Program-made: the position numbers and the translations under genes
In this document: piece by piece, positions 9,252 through 23,100 of the stretch
Layout of the letters: each line of letters starts with the position of its first letter
Position numbering within the stretch: position 1 is the stretch's first letter
Assembly: GCF_000731315.1 (NCBI RefSeq)
Contig: NZ_HG938354.1
Coordinates: forward strand, 558,001 to 622,000
Direction: 5' to 3'
DNA: 64,000 nucleotides
DNA from: Neorhizobium galegae bv. orientalis str. HAMBI 540
Lineage (GTDB): Bacteria > Pseudomonadota > Alphaproteobacteria > Rhizobiales > Rhizobiaceae
Notes under the pieces: generated by a model
Told to the model about the DNA's origin: nothing
What the model saw: the letters and a program-made list of their open reading frames with translations, nothing else
Databases searched by the model: none

Positions 9252-10004
9252 GGACGGCGATGATCCTCAGGAAGGACAGGAGCTGCTTTTGCAATACGAA
9301 TGGTTGCGTCGTTTGCTTTTACACACACGGCGCGGTGTACGGAAGCGGCAAAGAAGGCGGGGCCAGGCGGTCGGCTGTCAGCGACTCCCTATGCATGATC
9401 GAACATCTCTTTAAATTCCGGATCGGGATGATAGCGCTGCTTCCCGGCCGAGGCATGTCGCTCTCCCTCTCTCCGCAGGAACATGCGGCTGGGCGGCAGA
9501 TCGCATGATCTGGTTGACATTGGCCAGCCGCCTCCCCCCGAAATTCCGAATCCGGTTAGCTGCGGCACGCTTTAGCGAACGCCGGAACTCGAGGCAACAC
9601 GTCCGAACCTTGGCAGGATGGCCCGGAGTTCGCCGTCCACATGTAGAAGGCCTCTTCCGCAGCATTGCCAACTGCAGCAGATTGCTGCCCATGTAGGTTC
9701 CGCGCTGTCGCATGGCTTGATGGCGAGCAAAGAGTATCGAAAGCTAGGAACGCGAGGCAACGAATAACTATCGTCTAGCTTGCCTGGCTTCGGCTTCGCC
9801 ATCAGCCTGGTACTCCGCTCACCCGTTGTTTCACGAGTGTTACCGCAGGTATCAACATCGAGGGTGCCGTTATGAAGTCTTCCGCGAAGCGGCTGTCGTA
9901 GAGTATCGGGTTTACTTCGTAAATATTTCTCAAACCCTCGATTGACAACCATCGGATGCAGTGCGATCCATTATCTGTTGATAGGGTTTGGGGCATAATC
10001 ATCT
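9252..10004. other. Gene-poor stretch upstream of the RTX island
   Basis: About 750 bases with several overlapping short ORFs in both orientations (for example 9411-9713 and 9572-9952, minus strand). None has a ribosome binding site, known motif or codon pattern that stands out. A TTGACA at 9952-9957 may be part of the promoter for the 10005 gene, but the spacing to the nearest AT-rich hexamer (TTATCT, 9971) is only 13 bases. Confidence 0.35.
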
Positions 10005-10550
10005 ATGGACATCTCACAAGAATCGCGTTCCGCGATGGGTTCCGCTCGCGCGGAAATCGAGGTTGACCGGAAATCTTTTTCTGGCCTGCGTGTTCGCCTT
10101 TTTGACGAGGGGGACATACCAGCAGTCCGCGACATCATGATCCAGCATCATGCGACCACGGTGTTTCGCAACCAGGCTTTTTCTGACTGGAAGCTGAAAA
10201 AGCACTTCCAGACGATCCTCTCTCGTCCGCCGCGTATGGTCGGTATTGTAGCGGAATGGGGCGGAACGCCCTCGGGTGTGGCGTGGGCGACGGCGGATTC
10301 GTATATGCTTTCCGACGGCCCGCTGTTTGCCAATGTGCAGGTCATCGCCGTAGACCTGACGCTGGGGCCTACCCGGCGGGCGAAGATCTTCCTGGCGCTC
10401 GTCGCCGCTGTCAGGCAATGGGCCGTCTCGCTCAATGCCAGCCATTCCTTCATTCACGTGACAACGGGGTCCAACATCAAGGCGACGGACAGGCTTATGA
10501 AGGCGGCAGGCGGGAGGTTTGTGGGTGGGGCTTATGTAGTGCAGGTTTAA
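10005..10550 (+). CDS. GNAT-fold acyl/acetyltransferase-like protein
   Basis: A 181-residue protein that reads like a GNAT-superfamily acyltransferase. The early segment L-R-V-R-L-F-D-E-G-D-I-P-A-V-R-D-I resembles the first GNAT beta-strand and helix, the L-G-P-T-R-R-A-K-I-F-L-A-L segment (about 124-136) resembles the CoA-pyrophosphate loop, and the A-A-G-G-R-F-V-G-G-A-Y-V end matches the closing strands. The ATG at 10005 lacks a strong ribosome binding site; ATG 10035 is an alternative. Its position upstream of an RTX structural gene and exporter recalls the hlyC-A-B-D order, and HlyC also has a GNAT-like fold. It lacks obvious HlyC sequence motifs, so an activating role is only a hypothesis. 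Confidence 0.6.
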   Translation: MDISQESRSAMGSARAEIEVDRKSFSGLRVRLFDEGDIPAVRDIMIQHHATTVFRNQAFSDWKLKKHFQTILSRPPRMVGIVAEWGGTPSGVAWATADSYMLSDGPLFANVQVIAVDLTLGPTRRAKIFLALVAAVRQWAVSLNASHSFIHVTTGSNIKATDRLMKAAGGRFVGGAYVVQV

Positions 10551-10609
10551 GTAATACAGATTATCCTTTACTGCGCTCAGATCAGTCCAGAAAATTTCCA
10601 GAGAATAAA

Positions 10610-11185
10610 ATGCCGGAAATCAACAATAGCAAGATATTTCCTTTCGATATACAAGACCACCCTCAACTTCAGAGGTACATAAATATTACAACGATAGCAT
10701 CTGTAATAATTGTCACGTCTGCAACATATCTACTTGGATATTTTTTATCTATTGGAGTTTTTAAAGATTTATTGTTTGCGACTTTAAATTTGAGTAAATC
10801 ATTTCAAGATCGATTCCAAGATTTAAATAAATACGACAATTTTTCCGGGTACTATTATATCAGCGGAGCTCTGATTTATATAATCTCGAGTATAATAGTA
10901 TTTTCTTCCGCTATATTTGTATATTTCAAGAAACAAACGGTAAATATCGTCGGAAAATACGAAAATGGAATGATAATTGGCGTGCTGATATTATATCTTA
11001 TTGCTTTTTTATTGACGTACACATTGCTATTCCATCACGTTGGGATTTCTGAAGAAAGATATGTTGGCACGTCTCGCTTCTTTACGGCATATTTTTTTCC
11101 ATTTCTCTTGGGAATGTCTACTTTTTTCTCTCAAGCGTGCGCCTTTTCAACCGCAGCATTATTTCATCGTTTGAATAAGGGATAG
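10610..11185 (+). CDS. Small four-helix membrane protein, AT-rich
   Basis: A 191-residue hydrophobic protein with about four predicted transmembrane stretches (roughly residues 25-50, 83-108, 122-146 and 160-185), separated by short charged loops. No family is recognised. The coding sequence is strikingly AT-rich, with Ile, Phe, Tyr, Asn and Lys codons ending in A or T, unlike the GC-rich neighbours, which points to acquisition from another source. It ends two bases before the RTX gene and is therefore almost certainly co-transcribed with it. A role as immunity, anchoring or assembly factor for the exoprotein is possible but unproven. Confidence 0.65.
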   Translation: MPEINNSKIFPFDIQDHPQLQRYINITTIASVIIVTSATYLLGYFLSIGVFKDLLFATLNLSKSFQDRFQDLNKYDNFSGYYYISGALIYIISSIIVFSSAIFVYFKKQTVNIVGKYENGMIIGVLILYLIAFLLTYTLLFHHVGISEERYVGTSRFFTAYFFPFLLGMSTFFSQACAFSTAALFHRLNKG

Positions 11186-11187
11186 CC

Positions 11188-14100
11188 ATGAGCAGATCTT
11201 CAGAAAATCAGCAACCTGACATTGGTATTCCCGATGGCGTTGCCATCATCCTCGATTTTACGATGTCGTTGAAGTATGGGGTCGTCGACCTTTTTACCCG
11301 TCTCAACACTGGGCGATATTTAGGGACCGGCGCCGGAGCGTTAATAGGTTCAGTCGATGTCATTGATGCGTGGAAAAATGGGACACACCAGAACGTGTTG
11401 GAGGAGTCGGCAGGTTTAGCGGGCTCTGTTGCGGGGGGATTCGCGTTAGGGGAAGTGGGCGCCGGCGTGGGCTTTATGATTGCTGGCCCCGTTGGGGGTC
11501 TCGTTGGCGGGCTCGCACTCGGCGTAATTGGGGGCTATTATGGTGAAAAGGGCGCAGAAGCATTTATCAAGAATCTAGGAAAGCCTTTCGCCCCCCTCGA
11601 CCCTTATATCGCACGTGGTCTACCAGTCGAAAATCGATACACGACGCCCAACTCCACCGTCGTCGAAAGAACCCAGATATTAGGCAGGAATGGCAAGGGA
11701 GATATCCTGTCGACCGACCGGACCACATATTTTAATGACGGAGGATTCAAAAGGGAAAATTTTCGGACGGAGGTGTTGGACGGTAGGGACGTGTTGGATC
11801 AAATGAGGGCGCTAAATGCTCCTCGCCGCGACAACCAAAATCCAATGACCTATGGCGATTGGAATAGATCGGATAACTATCCCGACTTGCCGCAAATCGG
11901 GCCAGTGCCGACGCAGAGGCCGGACAGTGTGACGAGTGCCGCGTCCCCGCGCCGTGACAACCAGAATCCTGCGACATACGGTGAATGGAGCAGTTCAAGC
12001 AACTATCCCGATTTGCCGCAAATCGGACCGGTCCCAACGCCGAGACCGGATAGTTTGCCAAGTGTTATGTCCCCGTGGCGGGACAACCAGAATCCAGCAA
12101 CCTATTATTGGGACGATTCTTCGTCAGATAATTTTCCGAGTTTGCCGGAAATCGGGCCAATGCCGACGCCCAGACCGGATCGCGTCGCTCCACAAAGCGA
12201 ATTCATCGCCTATGATTTTGTATCCCACAGCGTCAGTTATGGATTTCCATCAACTCCATCGTCCGGCGGTTACCCTAGTCTGCCGGAGATCGGCCCGGTT
12301 CCGACATCGCGCCCAAGCAGCCCATCGGCTGGCATTTCCGGCAAGAGCGGCGGTGGAGAGTCGCAAGAGAATGAACAATCAGGCGCAGATGGCACGTCAA
12401 GCGGCAAGCCGGTTTTGTTCGATCTTGACGGCGATGGTCTTTCAATCGAGCAACTGAATGCGTCCGATACATTCGTCGAGATGGAGGGCGACGGCTACGG
12501 GCACCGGACTGCCTGGGTCGATGCGGGCGACGGCGTGCTGGTTCTGGATGCTGACGGCGACGGAAAGATCAGTGACAAGAAAGAGTTCATCTTTACCGAA
12601 TGGGATCCTGGTTCCGAGAGCGATTTTGACGCCCTGAAAAAGGGATTCGATACCGATCACGACGGAGACCTCGACAGCGGCGACGCACGCTGGTCCGACT
12701 TTCGGATCATGGTCAATGGTCAATTGGTGACGCTTGCGGCACTGGGTGTCGTGTCCATAGATTTAACTGCGACCGGAAGCGGACAGTCGTATGGGGATGG
12801 GTCTGCTATTGCTGGAACCTCGAACTTCACCCGCGCGGATGGCACGACCGGCCTGGTCGGCGATGCTGTCTTCGCCATGGAGGACAAGGGCTACAAGATC
12901 GTCCGCACACCGACGACCAATGCAGACGGTTCGACGACGACGGATCTCAAGGCCTACAATCCAGATGGCAGCCTCGCCTTCAAGGAAGTTGTCACCGTCA
13001 GCGCCGACGGCCTGACCACCATAACCCAGCACGACGACGATGGCGACGCGGTTTTTGATCGTTCCCAGAGCGTTCAGCGGGTGTTGAACGGTGACGGCTC
13101 GAAGAGCGAGACCGTCTCGAACTTCCGCGCCGACGGATCGCTGGCGGACAGGATGAAGACGATCACCAGCGCTGATCTGAAGTCGGTACTGACCGAACTC
13201 GACCAGGACGGCGACGGCGTCAACAACCAAACGCAGCAATATACCAAGAATGCCGACGGCAGTTCGTCGACGCGGACGAAGGAGCTTTCGGTCAGCGGCG
13301 CCCTTTTGAAGGACGTGGTGATCACCGTCACCGCCGACGGCCTGACGAAGACCGTCAAGACCGACCGCGAGGGCAATGGCGCCTATGAACTGACCCGAAC
13401 GGAAGCGACGGTCGTCAACGGCGACGGCGGCCGGACGAAGACCGTCAGCGACCGCGGTGGCGATAACGGGCTGATCTCCAGCGAGACGACGTCGACCAGC
13501 GCCAACGGTGCGACCCGGACCGTCGATACCGACAAGAACGGCGACGCGCTGGTGGACGTCAGGCAGAGTTATGTCACCACCATGCTCGCAAATGGCGATG
13601 TCGTAATCACCGAAGAAAAGCGGGACCGAACTGACACGCTGCAGGGCAGGACTATAACCACGACCTCCGGCGACGGGTTGTCGAATATAGTGCAGCAGGA
13701 TCTGACCGGCGACACCGTCCTCGACCGTATCTTGAGCCAGGTGAGTGTCGATGCCGGCGAGACACGCGTTATCACGAAGACGGTGACGAGCGGCGACCAT
13801 ACGCTTCTGTCGAAGTCGGTGCAGTCGGTCAGTAACGACCAGCGTACGATATCACTGAACGAGGATTCCAACGGCGACGGCGCTTGGGATCGCACCACCT
13901 CGATTCTCGCAGACGGAACGGGCGCAACCACCAAGATGGTGTCGGTGCTCGCGTCGAACGGCACGCTTCTCAGTCGGGAACAAATAAACACCAGCGCCGA
14001 CGGGCTCTCGGTTGCCTCGCGGACCGATCTCGATGGCGACGGTTTCTACGACCGCACGAAGAGCAGGGTTGTGGTGCTGGGCGGCGACGGCAGCAGCACA

Positions 14101-17100
14101 GCTACAGAACGATTGAAAAGCCGCAACAACACTCCGATCGGCGAGACGGTGACGACGCGGAGCGCCGACGGCCTGACGACGACGGTGCAGCAGGACCTCA
14201 CCGGTGACGGGTATTTCGATTCGACTGCGACCAGGACAGTTGTGCTGAACGGTGACGGCAGCCGCACCACGACTGCCATTGCCACCAGTCGCAACGGCTC
14301 GATGATGCAGAAGACGACGTCAACACTCAGTGCTGACAAGCGGATGCTGACGACGCAGACCGATGCCAATGGCGACTTCCATAACGATGTTACGGTGGTG
14401 GATTCCATTGGTATCGATGGCGTCCGCATGCTGACGACCAGCGAGTACAACGGAAACGGCACGCTGAAGAGCAACGTCGAGCAGGTCACTTCCGCCAGCA
14501 AGCTATCGATCACGACCAAGACGGACATCAACGGCAACGGCACCTGGGATGGCATCGTCACCGACGTCACCACGATCAATGCCGATTCATCGACGACGCG
14601 GATCGGATCCAATCTCAGTGCGAACAATACCGTGTTGTCGAAAAGCTACGTCTGGACCGATGCAACCGGATACTCGATCAACACCAAAGCAGATCGCGAC
14701 GGCAACGGCGTCTACGAGCGGATCGTCTCCGGCTTGACAGGTTTCAATGCCGACGGATCGGCTACACAAACAATTGTTGAAACTGCCCAGAACGCCTCGG
14801 TCCTTAGCCAAAAGACGATCAACATCAGTGCCACGGGGCTGTCTGTAGTCACCCAGACGGACTACGACGGCGACGGCATCATGGACGTCAAGGGCGTCGA
14901 CACCCTCGCCCTGAACTCCAATGGCAGCACGATCAAAACCGAAAGCCTTCATACGTTACCCGGTTCGGTGCTGATCTCGAAGGTAGTGACCACGACAGCG
15001 ACCGATCAGAAGGCGGTGATGATCGACGCCGACTTCGATGGCGACGCTGTCAACGATCAGACAACCGCCATTCTCGTCAATAACAACGGAAGCAAGACGA
15101 CGACGGCCTCCACGTTCGACGCCGGGCAGTTGGAGTCCAAGGCGGTCTCAACGGTCAGCGGCAACGGCCTGATCAGTGTTGTGCAAGTCGATCTCGATGG
15201 CGATTCCGTCTACGAGCGAGAGATCACCGACGCGACCGTCTACAATGCCGACGGGAGCACGACGCGCAAGGTCACCGAACTCGACGGAGGCCGTGCGTTC
15301 CAGCACGGCACCACGATCGACACCAGCGCCGACGGCCTGACTGTAACCAGCATTTGGGATGGAAACGGCAACGGCGCCTTCTCGCATAAGGAGGTGAAGA
15401 GGACGGTTTTGAACGCCGACGGCAGCAGCGTCGTCACCACCACCAACTACAAGACCGGCAACGTCCTCAACGATAAAGTCACTGTCACGGTCAGCAACCA
15501 CGGGCTGATAACGACGACGTCCACCGACCTGGACGGCAATTCGGTCAACGATCAGATCGTCACCGTCACGATCATGCCGACAGGTAGCTCGGTAGCAACC
15601 TATATCGATTACAACGGATCGACCATCGTCGGCGAGACGAGGGTGACGACAAGTGCCGATGGTCTGTCGATAACGCGTGAACATGTGCCGCAGTCCCTGG
15701 CATCGCTCAACCGCCTCGACTGGGCGTCGACAGATATCACCGTTACCAATGTCGATGGCAGCCGTGTTCGGACAGTCTCGGAGTTCAATGTTACCTACGC
15801 GTCGTCCGAAGTCAGGACGCTGCGCAACAAGGCCATCATTACCACCAGCGGTAATGGCCTTAGCATAAATCGGCAGTGGGATCTGACCGGCTCGGGCTCG
15901 TATGGCAAGAGCGAGACGGACATTATCACACTCAACGAGGACGGCTCGGAGACTCGGACTGTCACCAACTACACTGCCGGCGCCATGACGATGCGGGAGG
16001 TGACCACAATCTCGGGCAATGGCCTGTCCACATCCGTCTCGCGGATAACGGCTGTGCCTGGTGGCAACACCACCGAGACCTTCACAGACATCACTGTGAT
16101 CAACACCGACGGCACCCGCACGCGCACCGTCGTCAACAAGAAGTCGGACGGTTCGACGCTTTCCAAATACGTGACACTGGCCAGCGCCGATGGTCGGACG
16201 CTGACCGTGCAAGAAGACCTGAATGGCGACGGTTCCTTCGACCGCACGCGAACGGCATTTACGAAATCCCTGGCCGATACTGGGAGCCGCACCGTAACCA
16301 CCGAACAAGCCGCCGATGGTAGCGTAACCGCAATCGTCACCAAAACCGTCCAAGGTGACGGACTGACCTCTCTGACCGAGCGTGATCTCCTGGGAGACGG
16401 CAAGATCGACCAGGTCGAGCTCAAGGAGCAATCGATCGACGGAAACTCGACCACGACGATCTCCAATTACTTGAGCAACGGAAACCTGGCGAGTCGGACG
16501 GTCAAAACCGTGAGCTTCGATGGAAGAACATCGACCCTACATTGGGATTTTGACGGCGACGGTGCGTTTGACCAGACGCGGGTTTTGGTCGCTACCAAGA
16601 ATGCCGACGGCAGCTCGAACCAGGTTGCCACGAATTATACCGCATCCAATACAGTGATGCGAAAAGAGACAATCGTTACCAGCGCCGACGGCCGAACCCA
16701 GACCATCACCCGAGATGACGATGGCGATGGCGACGTCGACCACACGGAAACCGTCGTGTGGGATGTAACAGGTGCATGGGCTGCAACAATCGTCAATACT
16801 GAAGCCGCGTTAATGCCATCACCGGATCCGAGGGTCATTACGTGGAATTCCGCTATCGCGGCGAAGCTATCGACAACCGTGAGCGCCGATGGCCTGATCA
16901 AGGTTATCAAAAGCGACTACGACAATAATGGCACCTATGAGCATGTCGAGACCTCCCGCATCCTGATGGATGGTCGCTCTGTCACCTCGATAGTCGATAC
17001 CAACAGTGCCGGCGCCGCGATCGCCACGGGTACGATGACGGTCAGTGCTGACGGCAATGTCATCAGCCTCCTGAAGGACAACAATAATGATGGAACTATA

Positions 17101-20100
17101 GATCTCAAGGATGAGGCAACCACACAGGCCGACGGCAGCGTAATTCGCGTCACGACGACTTACAAACCTGATGGATCGGTAGCAGAAGTTAGTCGCACAC
17201 TTATAAATGCCGATGGCAGATCCGTCATCATCCTGGGCACGACAGGTGCGGACAAGCTCAAGGGGACGACTGCGGACGATCGCTATTCCTTTGGAAGGGG
17301 CGATGGGAAAGATACTATCTCTGATCCTGGAAGCAGTGTCGGCGGTATGATGCTTGGGGACCGGATCCGGTTTGGCGCCGGGATCGGGATCGAGGACATC
17401 ATTGTCCAGAAGTACGGCAACGACCTGATCATCTCGGTCCGGGACCTGGCCCACGACGACCGCGTGATCAAGGACATCGAGGACAAGATCACCATCAAGA
17501 ACTGGGCGTCCTCGACCAACCGGGTGGAACTGCTGGAGTTCGACAACGGCCAGGTGATGAACATCGGCCGGGCTGCCGGCATGCTCCTCGGGAAGGACAT
17601 GCTGATCGGCGGCGACGAGGCGATCGGCGACTATCAGCACTTCGCCGCGCCGGTCAGCGCCCTTTCCAACGCCTTCGGCAGCGCCGCATCGGCGGGCAAC
17701 TGGGCCAGCCAGAACGTGACGCCGCGCCGGATGGCCGACGTCAACGGCGACGGCCGGGCCGATATCGTCGGTTTTGCCAGTGACGGCGTCAAGGTGTCGC
17801 TCGGCCAGGCCGACGGGACCTTTGCCGCCCCGTTCCAGACAGGTGCGGCTTTCAACACCAGTTATTGGAGTAACGAAACAGTCAACCCACGCCAACTCGG
17901 CGACGTGAACGGCGACGGCCGGGCCGACATCATCGGCATCGGCGCAATGAGTATCGCGGTCGCTCTCGGTCAGGCAAACGGAACGTTCGGGGCAGCGTAT
18001 ACCGCGTCGAGCGGCTATTTGGGTTCAGATCCCAATGGTGGCGGGGGTGGATGGTATAGCACCACTCTCTATCCCCGCTATATCGGCGACGTGAACGGTG
18101 ACGGGCGTGACGACATCGTTGCATTCGGATCTCAGCAGGTCATGGTGGCACTTGCGACGGCGGCCGGCACCTTCTCGGCGCCCACTGCGGCGCTGACAGG
18201 CTACTTCGTCTCCTCCGTCGGCTGGAACGACTCGACCAAATGGCTGCGGCGGATCGGTGACGTGAACGGCGACGGACGGGCCGATATCGTCGCCTTCGGC
18301 GCCGACGGGGTTCAGGTCGCGCTCGGCAAGGCGGACGGCACGTTCGAACTGCCGATCGTCGGGTTGGCGGGCATGTTCGGCCACAGCGCCGAAGCGGGCG
18401 GCTGGGCAAGTGCCAGCCAGGGGCCGCGCGAGGTCGCCGATGTCAACGGTGACGGCCGGGTCGATATCGTCGGCTTCGGGGCCAACGGTCCGGAGGTCGC
18501 CTTCGGCAAGGCCGACGGAACCTTCTCCGACGTCTATTACGGCCTCTTCAACACGTTCGGAAGCTCGACTGCCGCCGGCGGCTGGACGAACGACAGCAGC
18601 AATCCGCGGCTGCTGGGCGACGTCGACGGCGACGGCAAGGCCGACATCGTCGCGTTCAATCCGACCCTGGTGGAGGTCGCGCTGTCGCAGACCGGCACCC
18701 GGCCGGTGTTCAACGAGACGCTGACCGGCACGATCGATGCGGATGTCATCTATGGCTTCCAGGGCAACGACGCGATCAACGGCGGCGATGGTGGCGACTG
18801 GCTGTTCGGTGGAGAGGACAACGACGCGGTCAGCGGCGGAGCCGGCAATGACGAGATCTATGGCGGCGAAGGCAACGACACCCTGACGGGCGGCTCGGGC
18901 AGCGACGCCTTCGTGTTCACCCCGAACTTCGGCCATGACACCGTCACCGACTTCTCGGCGGCCGGCGGCGACATCATCCAGTTCGACAAGGCGGTCTTCG
19001 CCAACTGGACCCAGTTGCTCTCGCACGCCGCGCAGTCGGGATCGAACGTCGTCATCACCGCCGATCCCAACAACTCCATCACCCTGCAGTCCGTCGCTCT
19101 GTCCAGCCTGCAGCAGTCGAACTTCCAGTTTGGCGCAGTCTCCGACAGAGGCAGCAACGTACCCGTCGGCGGTATGATGCTTGGGGACCGGATCCGGTTT
19201 GGCGCCGGGATCGGGATCGAGGACATCATTGTCCAGAAGTACGGCAACGACCTGATCATCTCGGTCCGGGACCTGGCCCACGACGACCGCGTGATCAAGG
19301 ACATCGAGGACAAGATCACCATCAAGAACTGGGCGTCCTCGACCAACCGGGTGGAACTGCTGGAGTTCGACAACGGCCAGGTGATGAACATCGGCCGGGC
19401 TGCCGGCATGCTCCTCGGGAAGGACATGCTGATCGGCGGCGACGAGGCGATCGGCGACTATCAGCACTTCGCCGCGCCGGTCAGCGCCCTTTCCAACGCC
19501 TTCGGCAGCGCCGCATCGGCGGGCAACTGGGCCAGCCAGAACGTGACGCCGCGCCGGATGGCCGACGTCAACGGCGACGGCCGGGCCGATATCGTCGGTT
19601 TTGCCAGTGACGGCGTCAAGGTGTCGCTCGGCCAGGCCGACGGGACCTTTGCCGCCCCGTTCCAGACAGGTGCGGCTTTCAACACCAGTTATTGGAGTAA
19701 CGAAACAGTCAACCCACGCCAACTCGGCGACGTGAACGGCGACGGCCGGGCCGACATCATCGGCATCGGCGCAATGAGTATCGCGGTCGCTCTCGGTCAG
19801 GCAAACGGAACGTTCGGGGCAGCGTATACCGCGTCGAGCGGCTATTTGGGTTCAGATCCCAATGGTGGCGGGGGTGGATGGTATAGCACCACTCTCTATC
19901 CCCGCTATATCGGCGACGTGAACGGTGACGGGCGTGACGACATCGTTGCATTCGGATCTCAGCAGGTCATGGTGGCACTTGCGACGGCGGCCGGCACCTT
20001 CTCGGCGCCCACTGCGGCGCTGACAGGCTACTTCGTCTCCTCCGTCGGCTGGAACGACTCGACCAAATGGCTGCGGCGGATCGGTGACGTGAACGGCGAC

Positions 20101-23100
20101 GGACGGGCCGATATCGTCGCCTTCGGCGCCGACGGGGTTCAGGTCGCGCTCGGCAAGGCGGACGGCACGTTCGAACTGCCGATCGTCGGGTTGGCGGGCA
20201 TGTTCGGCCACAGCGCCGAAGCGGGCGGCTGGGCAAGTGCCAGCCAGGGGCCGCGCGAGGTCGCCGATGTCAACGGTGACGGCCGGGTCGATATCGTCGG
20301 CTTCGGGGCCAACGGTCCGGAGGTCGCCTTCGGCAAGGCCGACGGAACCTTCTCCGACGTCTATTACGGCCTCTTCAACACGTTCGGAAGCTCGACTGCC
20401 GCCGGCGGCTGGACGAACGACAGCAGCAATCCGCGGCTGCTGGGCGACGTCGACGGCGACGGCAAGGCCGACATCGTCGCGTTCAATCCGACCCTGGTGG
20501 AGGTCGCGCTGTCGCAGACCGGCACCCGGCCGGTGTTCAACGAGACGCTGACCGGCACGATCGATGCGGATGTCATCTATGGCTTCCAGGGCAACGACGC
20601 GATCAACGGCGGCGATGGTGGCGACTGGCTGTTCGGTGGAGAGGACAACGACGCGGTCAGCGGCGGAGCCGGCAATGACGAGATCTATGGCGGCGAAGGC
20701 AACGACACCCTGACGGGCGGCTCGGGCAGCGACGCCTTCGTGTTCACCCCGAACTTCGGCCATGACACCGTCACCGACTTCTCGGCGGCCGGCGGCGACA
20801 TCATCCAGTTCGACAAGGCGGTCTTCGCCAACTGGACCCAGCTGCTCTCGCACGCCGTGCAGTCGGGATCGAACGTCGTCATCACCGCCGATCCCAACAA
20901 CTCCATCACCCTGCAGTCCGTCGCTCTGTCCAGCCTGCAGCAGTCGAACTTCCAGTTTGGCGCAGTCTCCGACAGGGGCAGCAACGTACCCGTCGGCGGT
21001 ATGATGCTTGGGGACCGGATCCGGTTTGGCGCCGGGATCGGGATCGAGGACATCATTGTCCAGAAGTACGGCAACGACCTGATCATCTCGATCCGGGACC
21101 TGGCCCACGACGACCGTGTGATCAAGGACATCGAGGACAAGATCACCATCAAGAACTGGGCATCTTCGACCAACCGGGTGGAACTGCTGGAGTTCGACAA
21201 CGGCCAGGTGATGAACATCGGCCGGGCGGCCGGCATGCTCCTCGGGAAGGACATGCTGATCGGCGGCGACGAGGCGGTCGGCGACTATCAGCACTTCGCC
21301 GCGCCGGTCAGCGCCCTTTCCAATGCCTTCGGCAGCGCCGCATCGGCGGGCAACTGGGCCAGCCAGAACGTGACGCCGCGCCGGATGGCCGACGTCAACG
21401 GCGACGGGCGGGCCGATATCGTCGGTTTTGCCAGTGACGGCGTCAAGGTGTCGCTCGGCCAGGCCGACGGGACCTTTGCCGCCCCGTTCCAGACAGGTGC
21501 GGCTTTCAACACCAGTTATTGGAGTAACGAAACAGTCAACCCCCGCCAGCTTGGCGACGTCAATGGCGACGGCCGGGCCGATATCATTGGCATCGGCGCA
21601 ATGAGTATCGCGGTCACTCTCGGTCAGGCAGACGGGACGTTCGGGGCATGGTATACCGCGTCGAGCGGCTATTTGGGTTCAGATCCCAATGGTGGCGGGG
21701 GTGGATGGTATAGCACCACTCTCTATCCCCGCTATATCGGCGACGTGAACGGTGACGGGCGTGACGACATCGTTGCATTCGGATCTCAGCAGGTCATGGT
21801 GGCGCTTGCGACAGCGGCCGGCACCTTCTCGGCGCCCACTGCGGCGCTGACAGGCTACTTCGTCTCCTCCGTCGGCTGGAACGACTCGACCAAGTGGTTG
21901 CGGCGGATCGGTGACGTGAACGGCGACGGACGGGCCGATATCGTCGCCTTCGGCGCCGACGGGGTTCAGGTCGCGCTCGGCAAGGCGGACGGCACGTTCG
22001 AACTGCCGATCGTCGGGTTGGCGGGCATGTTCGGCCACAGCGCCGAAGCGGGTGGCTGGGCAAGTGCCAGCCAGGGGCCGCGCGAGGTCGCCGACGTCAA
22101 CGGTGACGGCCGGGTCGATATCGTCGCCTTCGGGGCCAACGGTCCGGAGGTCGCCTTCGGCAAGGCCGATGGAACCTTCTCCGACGTCTATTACGGCCTC
22201 TTCAACACGTTCGGAAGCTCGACTGCCGCCGGCGGCTGGACGAACGACAGCGGCAATCCGCGGCTGCTGGGCGACGTCGACGGCGACGGCAAGGCCGACA
22301 TCGTCGCGTTCAATCCGACCCTGGTGGAGGTCGCGCTGTCGCAGACCGGCACCCGGCCGGTGTTCAACGAGACGCTGACCGGCACGATCGATGCGGATGT
22401 CATCTATGGCTTCCAGGGCAATGACGCGATCAACGGCGGCGATGGTGGCGACTGGCTGTTCGGTGGAGAGGACAACGACGCGGTCAGCGGCGGAGCCGGC
22501 AATGACGAGATCTATGGCGGCGAAGGCAACGACACCCTGACGGGCGGCTCGGGCAGCGACGCCTTCGTGTTCACCCCGAACTTCGGCCATGACACCGTCA
22601 CCGACTTCTCGGCGGCCGGCGGCGACATCATCCAGTTCGACAAGGCGGTCTTCGCCAACTGGACCCAGCTGCTCTCGCACTCCGCGCAGTCGGGATCGAA
22701 CGTCGTCATCACCGCCGATCCCAACAACTCCATCACCCTGCAGTCCGTCGCTCTGTCCAGCCTGCAGCAGTCGAACTTCCAGTTTGGCGCAGTCTCCGAC
22801 AGGGGCAGCAACGTACCCGTCGGCGGTATGATGCTTGGGGACCGGATCCGGTTTGGCGCCGGGATCGGGATCGAGGACATCATTGTCCAGAAGTACGGCA
22901 ACGACCTGATCATCTCGATCCGGGACCTGGCCCACGACGACCGTGTGATCAAGGACATCGAGGACAAGATCACCATCAAGAACTGGGCATCTTCGACCAA
23001 CCGGGTGGAACTGCTGGAGTTCGACAACGGCCAGGTGATGAACATCGGCCGGGCGGCCGGCATGCTCCTCGGGAAGGACATGCTGATCGGCGGCGACGAG

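Noticed and set aside
9411..9952. Overlapping minus-strand ORFs upstream of the GNAT-like gene
   Set aside because: No motifs, no ribosome binding sites, and mutually overlapping in different frames.
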